A DNA stretch of 64,000 nt from JBBPZK01 sp965219175 (GCA_965219175.1 CBDCNI010000001.1:1674001-1738000); one strand, 5' to 3'. Shown: positions 47,322-56,269, numbered from the stretch's first letter. Numbers and translations are program-made. Notes: a model not told the origin generated them from the sequence alone.

Positions 47322-48898
47322 CTTCTAAGCTCGCGGGCCTTGCGAAGTGATATCAGAGGCGGGCGTTCTTCCAGGGCGACCCGCCGCGACTCAAGCCGAT
47401 CCGGGAGAGTCATCACCAACGTACCTGGTGCGTATTCGTCCAGCAGGTCTTGTTTCATCGCGCGGAACGCCGCCGCCGTGGTGATTTGGTACGCTGCTTC
47501 GCTGGAACCTGGAGCCGCTTGCGGAGCGTCTCCGGGCAACTTTACCTGGGCAAGGGCTTGTACGCCCGCTACTTTGGCCGCGTCGATCAGCAGGCTCAAG
47601 CGGGCGCCTTCTCCGACTGGGAACGGTAGTTTTTGGAGGAGTGAGCGTTTGGCCGCGAGTTCTATAGAGAGTGGTTTAAGGAAGCCTGCAAGCTCCGGGT
47701 TGTACAGGTTGATCAGGGGTCGCGCTACCAGCTCAGTGAGGTAGTCGAAGTTCGAGTCCGGCGTGGGACGAAAACCCTTGACCATCGACAAGTCGTCCCG
47801 AGAGAGGAGCGGACCTAGCAAGCTTGCGATGGTGGAGAGGTCCGGGTGGGTGGGATCCAGGACGACCACTATCTCGCAGCTTGCCGTAGAAGTCGCACGC
47901 CAAAGCAGGTCGCCAAAGCCTCTCACCGGACCATATCCTGGTGTCTGATCCTGGTCGTCCAGCACGACGATCTCGTCTACAAGCCCCGATCTTTCGACGC
48001 GTTCCAATTCGTTTTCCCGATGAGACGGGATGCAGGCCGGCAAGATCAGGCTCACCGACAGGTCTTTCATGGAAAGCACCTGCTTCTCACTGAAATCACA
48101 GGTGTGGAAGGTGTTGCGTCGGGACCAGGAGATGAGTGAAAGGTCGTGGGAGAGGCCGCGATGGGCGCGGCCGGAGAGCCGGTCGGAGGTCACGACCCTC
48201 ACGGATAGCGGTCGCTCGATAGGGATGCTCCGCTGACGCAGGACTCGCTCCAGGTACTCGTCTTCGAGCGCCGCGCGCGGTTCGAGGCCGCCGATCTCTC
48301 GGTACGTCGCCGCCGTCAAGGCGAGAGACGCGCCGCTGAATTGCCAGTGCTCCGTCCGGGCTGGAGACTCCTGTGTGGTTTCGAGGTCTTCCAGGAGATC
48401 TCGATGTCGTTTGTGGCCTTGCTCCGCCCTCCACTGTGAGACTTCATCCGGCAGTTTCGCTTCTTCCGGTAGCTCTATCCTTCCCCCGATGGCTCGCGCT
48501 CCCCGCTCCGCCGCCGAGAGTTGGGCTGCGAGCCAATCCGACGCAACCACCGTGTCCGCGTCGGTGGAGGAGATCAAACCACCCTCGCGCCCGAGACTCA
48601 ACAACCGCTCACAGGCCGCCTCCATGCCGACCCGCCTGGCGTGTCCCGCACCCTTCCCCGGACCATCCAGGAAATGTAGCCGCAACAGAGGATGTTCATC
48701 GGCGACCTCTCGCGCCCGATCTTCCGTCCCATCCGTACAGCGGTCAAGGACGAGAAGGACTTCATATTCTTCGGAGGACACGTCCTGCTGGGTCGCCAGC
48801 GCCCGGAGGCATCCACCGACGAGGTCCTCTTCATCGCGGGCTGGTACTACTACAGAGACCCTTAGGGCCTTCTCCGGTGGGGCGAGCATCGGCATCAT
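47318..48898 (-). CDS. Two-domain glycosyltransferase: GT2 plus GpgS-like half
   Basis: 526 aa. Residues about 10-260 are a GT2 GT-A domain: VSVVVPARDEEDLVGGCLRAL, VLDRCTDGTED, GPGKGAGHARRVGM and the metal-binding DAD in ISSTDADTVVASDW. Residues about 320-500 resemble glucosyl-3-phosphoglycerate synthase: TELVARPLINLYNPELAGFLKPLS and LPFPVGEGARLSLLIDAAKVAG (in part). In that half the usual DSD reads LDPTHPD and the GGR before TEL is missing, so it may be non-catalytic. ATG 48898 overlaps the reductase stop as ATGA. It is the last gene of a five-gene operon. Confidence 0.8.
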   Translation of the reverse strand: MMPMLAPPEKALRVSVVVPARDEEDLVGGCLRALATQQDVSSEEYEVLLVLDRCTDGTEDRAREVADEHPLLRLHFLDGPGKGAGHARRVGMEAACERLLSLGREGGLISSTDADTVVASDWLAAQLSAAERGARAIGGRIELPEEAKLPDEVSQWRAEQGHKRHRDLLEDLETTQESPARTEHWQFSGASLALTAATYREIGGLEPRAALEDEYLERVLRQRSIPIERPLSVRVVTSDRLSGRAHRGLSHDLSLISWSRRNTFHTCDFSEKQVLSMKDLSVSLILPACIPSHRENELERVERSGLVDEIVVLDDQDQTPGYGPVRGFGDLLWRATSTASCEIVVVLDPTHPDLSTIASLLGPLLSRDDLSMVKGFRPTPDSNFDYLTELVARPLINLYNPELAGFLKPLSIELAAKRSLLQKLPFPVGEGARLSLLIDAAKVAGVQALAQVKLPGDAPQAAPGSSEAAYQITTAAAFRAMKQDLLDEYAPGTLVMTLPDRLESRRVALEERPPLISLRKARELRS

Positions 48899-50070
48899 AC
48901 GGGCAGCGGCGCCCCGGACTCGACCAGTTCCCGTCCTCGTTCGTAGTCTTCGTCGTGGTCGTGGGTCAGGACGCCTACGCAGACGCCTTCGTTCCCGTAC
49001 CAGCAGGTGAACGCCCCGTTGTCGTGGTCCACGAATCGGGCGTCGTCGAAGCCGTCGCCCCAGGCGACGTACTTGAGCGTCTGTTCTCCTATCGTGGACC
49101 AGAAACCAGGAGCCACGCTCCAGACCGCTTCGCCACCCGCTATAACCGTTCCTGCGACCTTCCCGTGGTTGAGCGCTTCGCCCCAATGTTCGACGTGCAA
49201 TCGCTTACCGGCAGCCTCGTTGTAGGCGAAAGAGATGTCCCCGACCGCGAAGACTCCCGGAGCGCTCGTCCTCATGGAAGAGTCCGAGACTATGCCGCCG
49301 CTCGCGACCTCCAGGCCCGCGTTCTCGGCCAACTCCGTCCTGGGTCTTACACCGGTCCCAAAAAGGACTGTCTCGGCCTCGACCCCGCTTCCATCTCCGA
49401 GCCCAACCTCGTAGTCGCCGTTCTCCCGCTCTATTCTCTCGACGCTCGCCCCGAGGCGTAGTTCGACGCCGTAACCCTCCAGCCAGGCTTCTATTCGGTT
49501 CGCGACCTCTTCGCCGAGCCGCTCTAGCTGGGGCCGTTCTTCCAGGCTGACCATCGTAACTCTGGCTCCCCTCATGGAGAGTGAGGCGGCGGCTTCACAG
49601 CCGATAAACCCACTCCCGACCACGACCACCCGGCTCTCCTCTCCAACCCTCGACCGGAGCCGGGTCGAGTTCTCGATGGTCCGCATTACGAGGATGTCCT
49701 CGTCTTCCGCGCCCGGCACCGGGAGACGTATAGGCTCCGAGCCGGTGGCGAGTACGCACATGTCGTAAGGGATCTCCCCGTTCTCAGTCTCGACTACTCG
49801 CCGGTCACGGTCGAGTGAGTGAGCGTTCGTCGCGAGGCGCAGGTCGACGGCGTTCTCTTCAAACCACCCTGGCGGCTCCAGCCAGAGGTCTTCGCGAGGA
49901 GTTTCGCCGCGCAAGTAGTCTTTGGTAAGCGGCGGACGGTTGTATGGTGGGTAGGGTTCGGTGGTCAGGATGGTGACCGAGCCGCTTCCACCGGCCAGGC
50001 GGTATGCTCGGGCGGTTGCTAGCCCGGCCGGGCCGCCGCCGACGATCACGACGCGCTCTCGTTGGTTCAT
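48895..50070 (-). CDS. FAD-dependent NAD(P)H oxidoreductase (ferredoxin/rubredoxin reductase-like)
   Basis: 391 aa. The N-terminal FAD-binding VVIVGGGPAGLATARAYR, the NRPPLTKDYLRG loop, CVLATGSEP, a second Rossmann motif VVVVGSGFIGCEAA for NAD(P)H and the C-terminal FAD motif GVFAVGDI are in order. The end (TLKYVAWGDGFDDARFVDHD onward) is a reductase_C-like dimer domain. Such enzymes pass electrons to ferredoxin, rubredoxin or a Rieske protein; none is adjacent. It overlaps both neighbours by 4 nt. Confidence 0.88.
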   Translation of the reverse strand: MNQRERVVIVGGGPAGLATARAYRLAGGSGSVTILTTEPYPPYNRPPLTKDYLRGETPREDLWLEPPGWFEENAVDLRLATNAHSLDRDRRVVETENGEIPYDMCVLATGSEPIRLPVPGAEDEDILVMRTIENSTRLRSRVGEESRVVVVGSGFIGCEAAASLSMRGARVTMVSLEERPQLERLGEEVANRIEAWLEGYGVELRLGASVERIERENGDYEVGLGDGSGVEAETVLFGTGVRPRTELAENAGLEVASGGIVSDSSMRTSAPGVFAVGDISFAYNEAAGKRLHVEHWGEALNHGKVAGTVIAGGEAVWSVAPGFWSTIGEQTLKYVAWGDGFDDARFVDHDNGAFTCWYGNEGVCVGVLTHDHDEDYERGRELVESGAPLPV

Positions 50071-50642
50071 CTCCCGTCCTCGAAAAGGTCCAGACGGTAC
50101 TCCGGTTCGACGATCGTTCGCGTGTTCGTCAGACGGGTGTTCCGGACGAGCAGCTCGTGTACCTCGTCGCCCAGGAGAGGGTAGGTCTCGGTCTGCTTGC
50201 GCCAGTGAACTGCGAGGAGGCTGCCTCCCGGTGCGAGCGCCCCCTCGAAAAGCCTCAACGTTTCTAGCACGAGGTCTCGCGTCAGGTAGTAGAGGACCTC
50301 GGAGGCGACTATGAGGTCGAACGGACCTTGCGGCATCTCTTCTGGTAGAGTCCGCTGCTCGACTCGGACGTGTTCGGAACCGGCCAGCCGCTCGCGGGCC
50401 AGGGTGACGGCCCTCTCGGACGTGTCCACGGCGAGAAGATCATCACAAAAAGGCGCGAGTATCGCGGTAAATACGCCTATGGACGCGCCGACCTCCAGCG
50501 CCCGCCCGAACCGGCGACCGCCCAGAGCTTCGAGTGTACGGGCGTACTTGCGCCTCTCGTATTCGCTCGACTCGAAGCTCCAGGGGTCCGTGGAGCCGGC
50601 GTATAGCTCCTCGAAATATTCCCGCTCTAGCCGTTCTCTCAT
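50067..50642 (-). CDS. NodS-type SAM-dependent methyltransferase
   Basis: 191 aa. YFEELYAGSTDPWSFESSEYERRKY is the N-terminal signature of the NodS family, then motif I ALEVGASIGVFTAIL, LLAVDTSERAV and LIVASEVLYYL, LAPGGSLLAVHWR. NodS N-methylates the deacetylated glucosamine end of Nod factors (family knowledge). ATG 50642 overlaps the upstream stop as ATGA and gives the proper length. The frame is open further upstream but is then antisense-like Arg/Pro sequence inside the dehydrogenase gene. Confidence 0.85.
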   Translation of the reverse strand: MRERLEREYFEELYAGSTDPWSFESSEYERRKYARTLEALGGRRFGRALEVGASIGVFTAILAPFCDDLLAVDTSERAVTLARERLAGSEHVRVEQRTLPEEMPQGPFDLIVASEVLYYLTRDLVLETLRLFEGALAPGGSLLAVHWRKQTETYPLLGDEVHELLVRNTRLTNTRTIVEPEYRLDLFEDGR

Positions 50643-51772
50643 TGCTGTGGTCCTCGTTCCATTATTCCTTGACGTCCGGCGCGGGCGAGGGCCGGTTCCA
50701 GCCGGTGCTGAAGGAGAAAGATGTCCAGGTCGCGTTTGGCCCGGTCTAGGTCGTCGGAGACCGCGAACGGCCTTGAACCGCAGGCGCGGCCCGCTTCGTC
50801 CAGTATCTCCCGGCACGCCGCCGCAACTGACTGACGCATGTGGATCGAGAACGAAGAAAGCGAAGCGGATGGGTCCGCGTCCGCCCGACGAGCGACGTAC
50901 TCGAACCAGCGATCTGTGGTTGACTGGGCTGCAAGCATCTTTCCGGCGGCCAGGGAGACGATGTCATCCGGGGCTCCGCCGCTTTTCGCGGCCAGCGTCG
51001 CGAGCGCCGACTCTACTGCCCGATCCGCGACTCCGGCCCAGGTCGCGGCCGTCCTTATGGCGTCGCGGCTGAAGTATGGCTCCCGCAATAGCTCGCCGGG
51101 CTCGCCGAGTATCGCGAGGACCGGCGTCTCGTGGAAGATGACCCTATGGCTTTGGGAAGAGCGCATACCGTAGCCCCGGAACCAACTCTCGTCTACCTCA
51201 ACATCTTCGCCGAGGTCCACGTAAGCGAGAAGTGGCGGCCCCGGTGGTTTATCCTGTGGGCTTCGGACGAGCACCAGAGCCCGGTCCAGGGCGGTGGAGC
51301 CGGAGCAGAACGTTTTGACTCCTTCCAGGACCGGGCCGTCGGAAGTGTCGACCAGCCGCGCTGGTTCGCCTTCACCGGGGATTGGATCCGCTCCCCAGAC
51401 TCCCATTAGTAGCTCACCGGTGGCTACTGCGCCCAATTCCTCTGAGCGCAGTGGCTCGGGGGCGAGGACGGCTATGCGCTCGACGCCGTTGAAGTGGCCG
51501 TCCAGGATGCGACCGACGGACCCATCGGCCCGCGAGACGGCCCGGAGCGTAGACCACTCTTCGGTGAAAGAGGCTCTTCTGCCTCCTTCTTCTACTGGAT
51601 CCGGCACCGGAAGGGCGAGCACCCCGGCTACCGCAAGCTCCTGAAAAGCCTCCGTCGGAAAAGCCGGGTGTGCGTCGCGTTCCGGGGCGCCGGCGGAGAT
51701 CCTGTCGAGCGTCGCTTCGAGATAGTCCGGACGCAGGTAGGCTTCTTCGTCCACGCGTCCGTTCGTCTTCAA
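50639..51772 (-). CDS. Acyl-CoA dehydrogenase-like flavoprotein
   Basis: 377 aa. The fold is recognised from FPTEAFQELAVAGVLALPVP, a middle domain VGRILDGHFNGVERIAVLA and GVKTFCSGSTALDRALVL, and a C-terminal helical domain RDAIRTAATWAGVADRAVESAL. The protein belongs to a divergent group, and a catalytic Glu cannot be placed with certainty. The start is TTG 51772, which overlaps the deacetylase stop as TTGA. Upstream open frame to 52315 is an antisense-type Arg-rich shadow. Confidence 0.8.
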   Translation of the reverse strand: MKTNGRVDEEAYLRPDYLEATLDRISAGAPERDAHPAFPTEAFQELAVAGVLALPVPDPVEEGGRRASFTEEWSTLRAVSRADGSVGRILDGHFNGVERIAVLAPEPLRSEELGAVATGELLMGVWGADPIPGEGEPARLVDTSDGPVLEGVKTFCSGSTALDRALVLVRSPQDKPPGPPLLAYVDLGEDVEVDESWFRGYGMRSSQSHRVIFHETPVLAILGEPGELLREPYFSRDAIRTAATWAGVADRAVESALATLAAKSGGAPDDIVSLAAGKMLAAQSTTDRWFEYVARRADADPSASLSSFSIHMRQSVAAACREILDEAGRACGSRPFAVSDDLDRAKRDLDIFLLQHRLEPALARAGRQGIMERGPQQ

Positions 51773-52383
51773 GCAACAACCTTTCGCGCTGTGATTGGAG
51801 AAAGATCGCAGCCGAGCGAGCGGGCGCGACCCGCGAGCGCTCCTACCAGTGAAACGGTCTCCGCGCACCCGGAACGCGTGGCGCCGGGTCCGAGGCCATC
51901 GTGCATCAGAACGACCGAACCTGCCGCGAGGCCCGGCCCGATGCTCTCCATCATTTCGGGCGCTCTGTCGCCGCGCCAGTCGTGGGTGTCCAGGTCCCAG
52001 AGAGCGAGCCCGAGGCCGAAGCTCTCCGCCACCTCGCGTGTCCCCGCCGTCACCAGACCCCACGGTGGACGCCAGAGCGTAGGACGAACACCGAGAGCGT
52101 CGAGAGTTTCGAGTCCATCCTGAGTGTCTTCTTCGATCTCCCGCCGGTCTAGTTTCGTGTGGCGGATATGCTCCGTGCAGTGGAGCTCGACGCCGTGCCC
52201 GTCCGCCAGCATCGAGGAAATGAGGGCCGGATATCGTCCGGCGAGCGGGGCGACGACGAAGAAGGTTGCCCGCGCCTCTTCGCGTCGGAGCGCCGACAGG
52301 ACGCGAGGAGTCCACGCGGGGTCGGGGCCATCATCGAAGGTGAGATGTATAGTTGGCTTCGCGTCCGGCGCTACTGTGCTCAG
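51769..52383 (-). CDS. NodB-type polysaccharide deacetylase, start codon non-canonical
   Basis: The NodB fold starts with IHLTFDDGPDP (metal-binding DD), then ATFFVVAPLAGRYP, the HxxxxxH-like segment GVELHCTEHIRH, RPPWGL and a C-terminal LMHDGLG with the catalytic His. The frame is closed by a TAG at 52395-52393, and no ATG, GTG or TTG occurs before ATG 52212, which lies behind the TFDDG motif. GGGAG (52393-52389) stands 5 nt before CTG 52383, so CTG is the likely start (204 aa, no signal peptide). GTA 52374 is a second possibility. First gene of the five-gene operon. Confidence 0.8.
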   Translation of the reverse strand: MSTVAPDAKPTIHLTFDDGPDPAWTPRVLSALRREEARATFFVVAPLAGRYPALISSMLADGHGVELHCTEHIRHTKLDRREIEEDTQDGLETLDALGVRPTLWRPPWGLVTAGTREVAESFGLGLALWDLDTHDWRGDRAPEMMESIGPGLAAGSVVLMHDGLGPGATRSGCAETVSLVGALAGRARSLGCDLSPITARKVVA

Positions 52384-52607
52384 CTTTTCTCCCTACGAAT
52401 TTCTTCTGCCAGCAGCTTACTTTCCCGATCGGGGTTCACAGTATGCACGCCCCCCGAGAAGTTTTGAGATGGTAGCACAGGCCACCCGCCGGCCAGCTTC
52501 GAAAAGATGTTGCGCGGCGGCCATGCTCCGGATGAGTTACAGTCCGTGGTCGAAGTGAAACGAACGCCCTGACTTTATCCCATCCAACGTCGAAGACAGG
52601 TGAGCAG

Positions 52608-53327
52608 ATGAGCGACGATACCATCAAAGCCGTGTTCTTCGATCTCGACGACACCCTCTTTGATCACCGGCGCGCGAGCCTGGATGCTATCGGCGCTGTT
52701 CGCGAGGATAATGAGCTGTTCTCTGACACGTCCTTCGAAGAGTTCGAACGAGAGTACCATCGTCTTCTCGAAGAGACTTTCGAGAGAGTGCTGGCAGGAA
52801 CGCTCACGATAGAGGAGGCCAGGAAAGAGCGGTTTCGTAGGCTCGTTTGCTGGTGTGGTGGAACCTACACGCCGGATCAAGTAGGGGAGATGGTCGCGCT
52901 CTATAGGGCTGAGTACCAAAGAGCCCGGTGTTCCGTTCCGGGAGCGGTTGCGCTTCTACGGTATCTCCGCCCCAGGGTTGCGGTCGGGATCGTCACGAAC
53001 AATTTCGCCGCCGAGCAATGGGACAAAATTGCGAGCTGCGGTCTGCAAGATCTCATCGACTTCATGGTCACCTCCGAGGAGGTAGGACGTCCGAAACCGG
53101 AACCGGAGATCTTCTTTGAGGCTCTCCGCAAAGCAGAGTGTCGCGCGGACGAAGCGGTCATGGTGGGAGACAATTGGGGCGCTGATGTGATCGGGGCTCG
53201 GGCGGCCGGTATCCGGGCCGTCTGGCTCAACCGGGACGGCCTGCCAAACCCGAACCCGGATCTAGCCGAAGAGATCTCCTCTTTCGAGCCTCCGGATCCG
53301 GCGCTCCGTTGCATACTTGGTCTTTAA
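52608..53327 (+). CDS. HAD-superfamily hydrolase (YjjG/phosphatase-like)
   Basis: 239 aa. Motif I FFDLDDTLFDH (nucleophile Asp near 12), motif II VGIVTNNF, motif III KPEPEIFFEAL and motif IV MVGDNWGADVIGARAAGI are intact. An alpha-helical C1 cap lies between motifs I and II. Substrates may be nucleotides or sugar phosphates. SD GACAGGTGAG precedes ATG 52608. The interval 52384-52607 has no gene. Confidence 0.9.
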   Translation: MSDDTIKAVFFDLDDTLFDHRRASLDAIGAVREDNELFSDTSFEEFEREYHRLLEETFERVLAGTLTIEEARKERFRRLVCWCGGTYTPDQVGEMVALYRAEYQRARCSVPGAVALLRYLRPRVAVGIVTNNFAAEQWDKIASCGLQDLIDFMVTSEEVGRPKPEPEIFFEALRKAECRADEAVMVGDNWGADVIGARAAGIRAVWLNRDGLPNPNPDLAEEISSFEPPDPALRCILGL

Positions 53328-53336
53328 TCTTGTAGG

Positions 53337-55133
53337 TCAAGAACTGCCGGGATTGTCTTTTGGCGCGTGCCGAAGGCTTATGTGAAGCTCCTTTAGCTGG
53401 TCTTCGGTGACGGGGCCTGGGGCATCCATCATCTCGTCGCGGGCGGCCTGAGTCTTCGGGAAAGCCATCACCTCCCGAATGTTCGGCTCGTCGCGGAGAA
53501 CCATTATAAGGCGGTCTATGCCCGGCGCTATGCCGCCGTGGGGCGGGGCTCCGTAGCGGAAGGCCTGGAGGATCGCGCCGAAGCGCCGCCTCGCCTCTTC
53601 CGGGGGAATGCCGATCAGGGAGAAGACTTTCTGTTGGAGCTCGGGGCGGTGTATCCGGATGCTTCCCGACGCTAACTCGGTGCCGTTTGCGACCAGGTCG
53701 TAGAGTTGGCCGATCACCTTTAGAGGCTCCGTGTCGAGCAGCGGCAGGTCTTTCTCTCGCGGCATCGTGAACATGTGGTGCATCGGCTCTATGCGCTCTT
53801 CCTCCTCGTTCCACTCGAACAACGGGAAGTCCGTGACCCAACAGAGCGCGAGGGTGTCTTTGTCCGCGAGCGCGAGGCTGTCACGAAAGTGGAGCCGGAG
53901 CCGGTTGAGGCTCTCGAAGACGACCGGGTCCTTATCAGCCACGAAGAACAGATAGTCGCCCGGTTGCGCTTCGAACTTCTCCCGCAGAGAGCTTTGTTCT
54001 TCGGATGAGAAGAACTTCGCTATCGGCCCGGAGAGGCTGTCTTCGGAAACCTGGAAAAAAGCGAGACCTCGGGCCCCGGCGTCTTTTGCTATATCCGTCA
54101 GTTCGTCGGTCTCGCGCCGGGAGAGGTCGCCGAGACCACCGACGCGGATGCCGCGCACCGAACCGCCGCTCTCCACAGCGCCGCTGAAGACCTTGAAGTC
54201 CGAAGCTTGGGCCATCTCCGAGATGTCTTTTAGTTCGAGTCCGAAGCGCAGGTCCGGTTTGTCGGTGCCGAAGCGTTCCATCGACTCGGCGTAGGTGAGG
54301 CGGGTGAATGGTTTGCTTTGTAGCTTCTTCTCGGTGAGGCCCTCGACTATCTCGGTGTAGAGACCTTCGATCAAAGCCAGCACTTCGCCCTGGGTGGTGT
54401 AGCTCATCTCCAGGTCGAGCTGGGTGTGCTCGGGCTGCCGGTCCCCGCGCTGGTCCTCATCCCGCAAAGCGCGCGCTATCTGGAAGTAACGCTCGAAGCC
54501 CGCGACCATCAAGAGCTGTTTGAACTGCTGCGGAGACTGGGGCAGGGCGTAGAACTGATTCGGATACAGACGACTCGGGACCAGGTAATCTCGCGCGCCT
54601 TCCGGGGTCGAGGCCGTGAGGAGCGGGGTCTCTATCTCGATGAAGTCCCTGGCCGTGAGGTAGTCACGAATGTGCTTGACGACCTTGTGGCGGAAGATGA
54701 TGTTGTCGCGCATGCGGGGGCGGCGGAGGTCCAGGTAGCGGTACTTCAGGCGCAGAAGCTCGTCTACGGGCCGTTCGCGTCCGATCTCGAACGGCGGGGT
54801 CTCGGAGGTGCTGAGTACCTGCAGGTCATCAACCTGCACCTCTATATCTCCAGTCGTCAGATCCGGGTTCTCGTTGCCTTCAGGACGGCGGGTTACTTCT
54901 CCTGATACGGAGATCGACCACTCCGGCCGTAGCTGCTCGGCTGCGGCGAAGGTTTCCTGTTGCTCCGGATCGAAGGTGACCTGGGTGACGCCCCATCGGT
55001 CTCTCAAGTCTATAAAGATCAAACCGCCGTGGTCCCGGCGACGCCCGACCCAGCCGGCCAGCCTCACTCTTTCTCCCGCGTTTTCGGCTCTTAGCTCGCC
55101 CGCAGTGTGCGTCCGATAAGGGTTGTCCTGCAA
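53337..55133 (-). CDS. aspS: Aspartyl-tRNA synthetase
   Basis: A bacterial-type class II synthetase of 598 aa. It has the N-terminal OB-fold anticodon domain (VRLAGWVGRRRDHGGLIFIDLRDRWG in part), motif 2 FQIARALRDEDQRGDRQPEHTQLD in part, the bacterial GAD insertion (about 290-420), and motif 3 GIAPGIDRLIMVL. The start is TTG 55133 with GAGGAGCG upstream. Whether it also charges tRNA-Asn cannot be told here; no gatCAB is in the window. Confidence 0.97.
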   Translation of the reverse strand: MQDNPYRTHTAGELRAENAGERVRLAGWVGRRRDHGGLIFIDLRDRWGVTQVTFDPEQQETFAAAEQLRPEWSISVSGEVTRRPEGNENPDLTTGDIEVQVDDLQVLSTSETPPFEIGRERPVDELLRLKYRYLDLRRPRMRDNIIFRHKVVKHIRDYLTARDFIEIETPLLTASTPEGARDYLVPSRLYPNQFYALPQSPQQFKQLLMVAGFERYFQIARALRDEDQRGDRQPEHTQLDLEMSYTTQGEVLALIEGLYTEIVEGLTEKKLQSKPFTRLTYAESMERFGTDKPDLRFGLELKDISEMAQASDFKVFSGAVESGGSVRGIRVGGLGDLSRRETDELTDIAKDAGARGLAFFQVSEDSLSGPIAKFFSSEEQSSLREKFEAQPGDYLFFVADKDPVVFESLNRLRLHFRDSLALADKDTLALCWVTDFPLFEWNEEEERIEPMHHMFTMPREKDLPLLDTEPLKVIGQLYDLVANGTELASGSIRIHRPELQQKVFSLIGIPPEEARRRFGAILQAFRYGAPPHGGIAPGIDRLIMVLRDEPNIREVMAFPKTQAARDEMMDAPGPVTEDQLKELHISLRHAPKDNPGSS

Positions 55134-55242
55134 AATCCGGCGCTCCTCTCATGCTAATATCAAGTACACACATGGTAGAACAAACGCCGGACATTTGGCG
55201 CGTTACCGACTTCTCACGGCGTTCTATCTGCCTACGGAAGGA

Positions 55243-55248
55243 TATATT
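55243..55248 (+). promoter_or_regulatory. Predicted -10 of the lipoprotein gene (leaderless)
   Basis: TATATT ends 6 nt before ATG 55255, with CCGGCC between. Confidence 0.45.
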
Positions 55249-55254
55249 CCGGCC

Positions 55255-56229
55255 ATGAAAGGCAAAACCCTATCCGTGGCTCTACTCCTGGCTCTGACCG
55301 CGCTTCTCCTGGCCGGCTGCGGAGTGGCCCAGAGAACATCGCCCGGCGCCAAGACCGCTTTCGCCCAGGAAGCTGGTCCTAGCCCCGGAGGCACGACCGG
55401 CGGCGTCACGGTTGCCTCCGGAGGTTCCGAGAGCTTGCGGGCGGAGCCGTTCGTGCTGAATCGTCAGCAGGAGGTCCCGCTGGAGTTCAAGGCGGCCTAC
55501 GACCGGAAAGCACCGATAGTCGTACAGTTTTATAAGAAGGATCCTGGTTCCTCCTATCCTCAGGGCCTAACCCCGGACCAATTGGTCGATGGGTTTGTCG
55601 GCAAGCTCAAATCGCGTTATCCGGCGGTCGAGTTTTTCTCTTACGGTATAGACAGCCCCGGAGAAATCGGCGACAAGAAGAAGCTCGCGAAGGACCAATA
55701 CGGGACTCTCGCGGCGCAACTCGGGGTCGGCTATACGCCTTTCGTGGCGACGCTCGCACCGAGGGGCGGAGGGTATGTCGTCGAGAATTTGTTCCAGGGC
55801 TACGTCACGGAGCCTGTGCTCGACCAGGCTGTTTTCGACCTGGCTTCGGCCAACAGTGGGAAGAACACGAGTGGCGTGGATGCCAACCTGACCCAGGTCA
55901 AGCTCACGGCCAGCGGCGGAGGTGTAGATCACTTTACCGTCAAGAACCGGGGCAAGAAGACCATAGACCTCAACGGCTTCAGCCTCCGACTCGTCGATCA
56001 GCAGAGCGGGAACGTTGACGAGAGTTCTCCGGGGGTCCGGATCAACTCCAGCATCGAGGTGCGGCCCGGCGAGAGCGTCTCGGTTGGCCGCGTTCCGGAT
56101 ATTACCGGCTCGAACGGCAAGAAGGTCGCCGGTACTTTCGAAGGAGGACAACAACTGAACCTCTCACCGGGGGATCAGGTAGCCTTGCTCGACAAAAGCG
56201 GCGCCGTCACCGATACTTTCCTCGTCTAA
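55255..56229 (+). CDS. Lipoprotein with thioredoxin-like and lamin-tail (LTD-like) domains
   Basis: 324 aa. ATG 55255 begins a lipoprotein signal (MKGKTLSVALLLALTALLLAG and lipobox LLAGC). Residues about 85-210 look thioredoxin-like: APIVVQFYKKDPGSSYPQG, then LAAQLGVGYTPFVATLAPRG, but there is no CxxC. Residues about 220-324 resemble a lamin-tail domain: FTVKNRGKKTIDLNGFSLRL, EVRPGESVSVG, LSPGDQVALLDKSGAVTD. LTD domains bind extracellular or envelope partners. It is divergent from aspS. Confidence 0.7.
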   Translation: MKGKTLSVALLLALTALLLAGCGVAQRTSPGAKTAFAQEAGPSPGGTTGGVTVASGGSESLRAEPFVLNRQQEVPLEFKAAYDRKAPIVVQFYKKDPGSSYPQGLTPDQLVDGFVGKLKSRYPAVEFFSYGIDSPGEIGDKKKLAKDQYGTLAAQLGVGYTPFVATLAPRGGGYVVENLFQGYVTEPVLDQAVFDLASANSGKNTSGVDANLTQVKLTASGGGVDHFTVKNRGKKTIDLNGFSLRLVDQQSGNVDESSPGVRINSSIEVRPGESVSVGRVPDITGSNGKKVAGTFEGGQQLNLSPGDQVALLDKSGAVTDTFLV

Positions 56230-56256
56230 AACCTGTGTAAAACCACCGCTACGGGT

Positions 56257-56262
56257 TAAACT
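56257..56262 (+). promoter_or_regulatory. Predicted -10 of the cysteine desulfurase gene (leaderless)
   Basis: TAAACT ends 7 nt before ATG 56270; no SD is seen. Confidence 0.45.
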
Positions 56263-56269
56263 CAAGCAG

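Noticed and set aside
48373..49461. 362-aa plus-strand open frame
   Set aside because: Antisense to the reductase and glycosyltransferase genes, Pro/Arg/His-rich, with no start signal.
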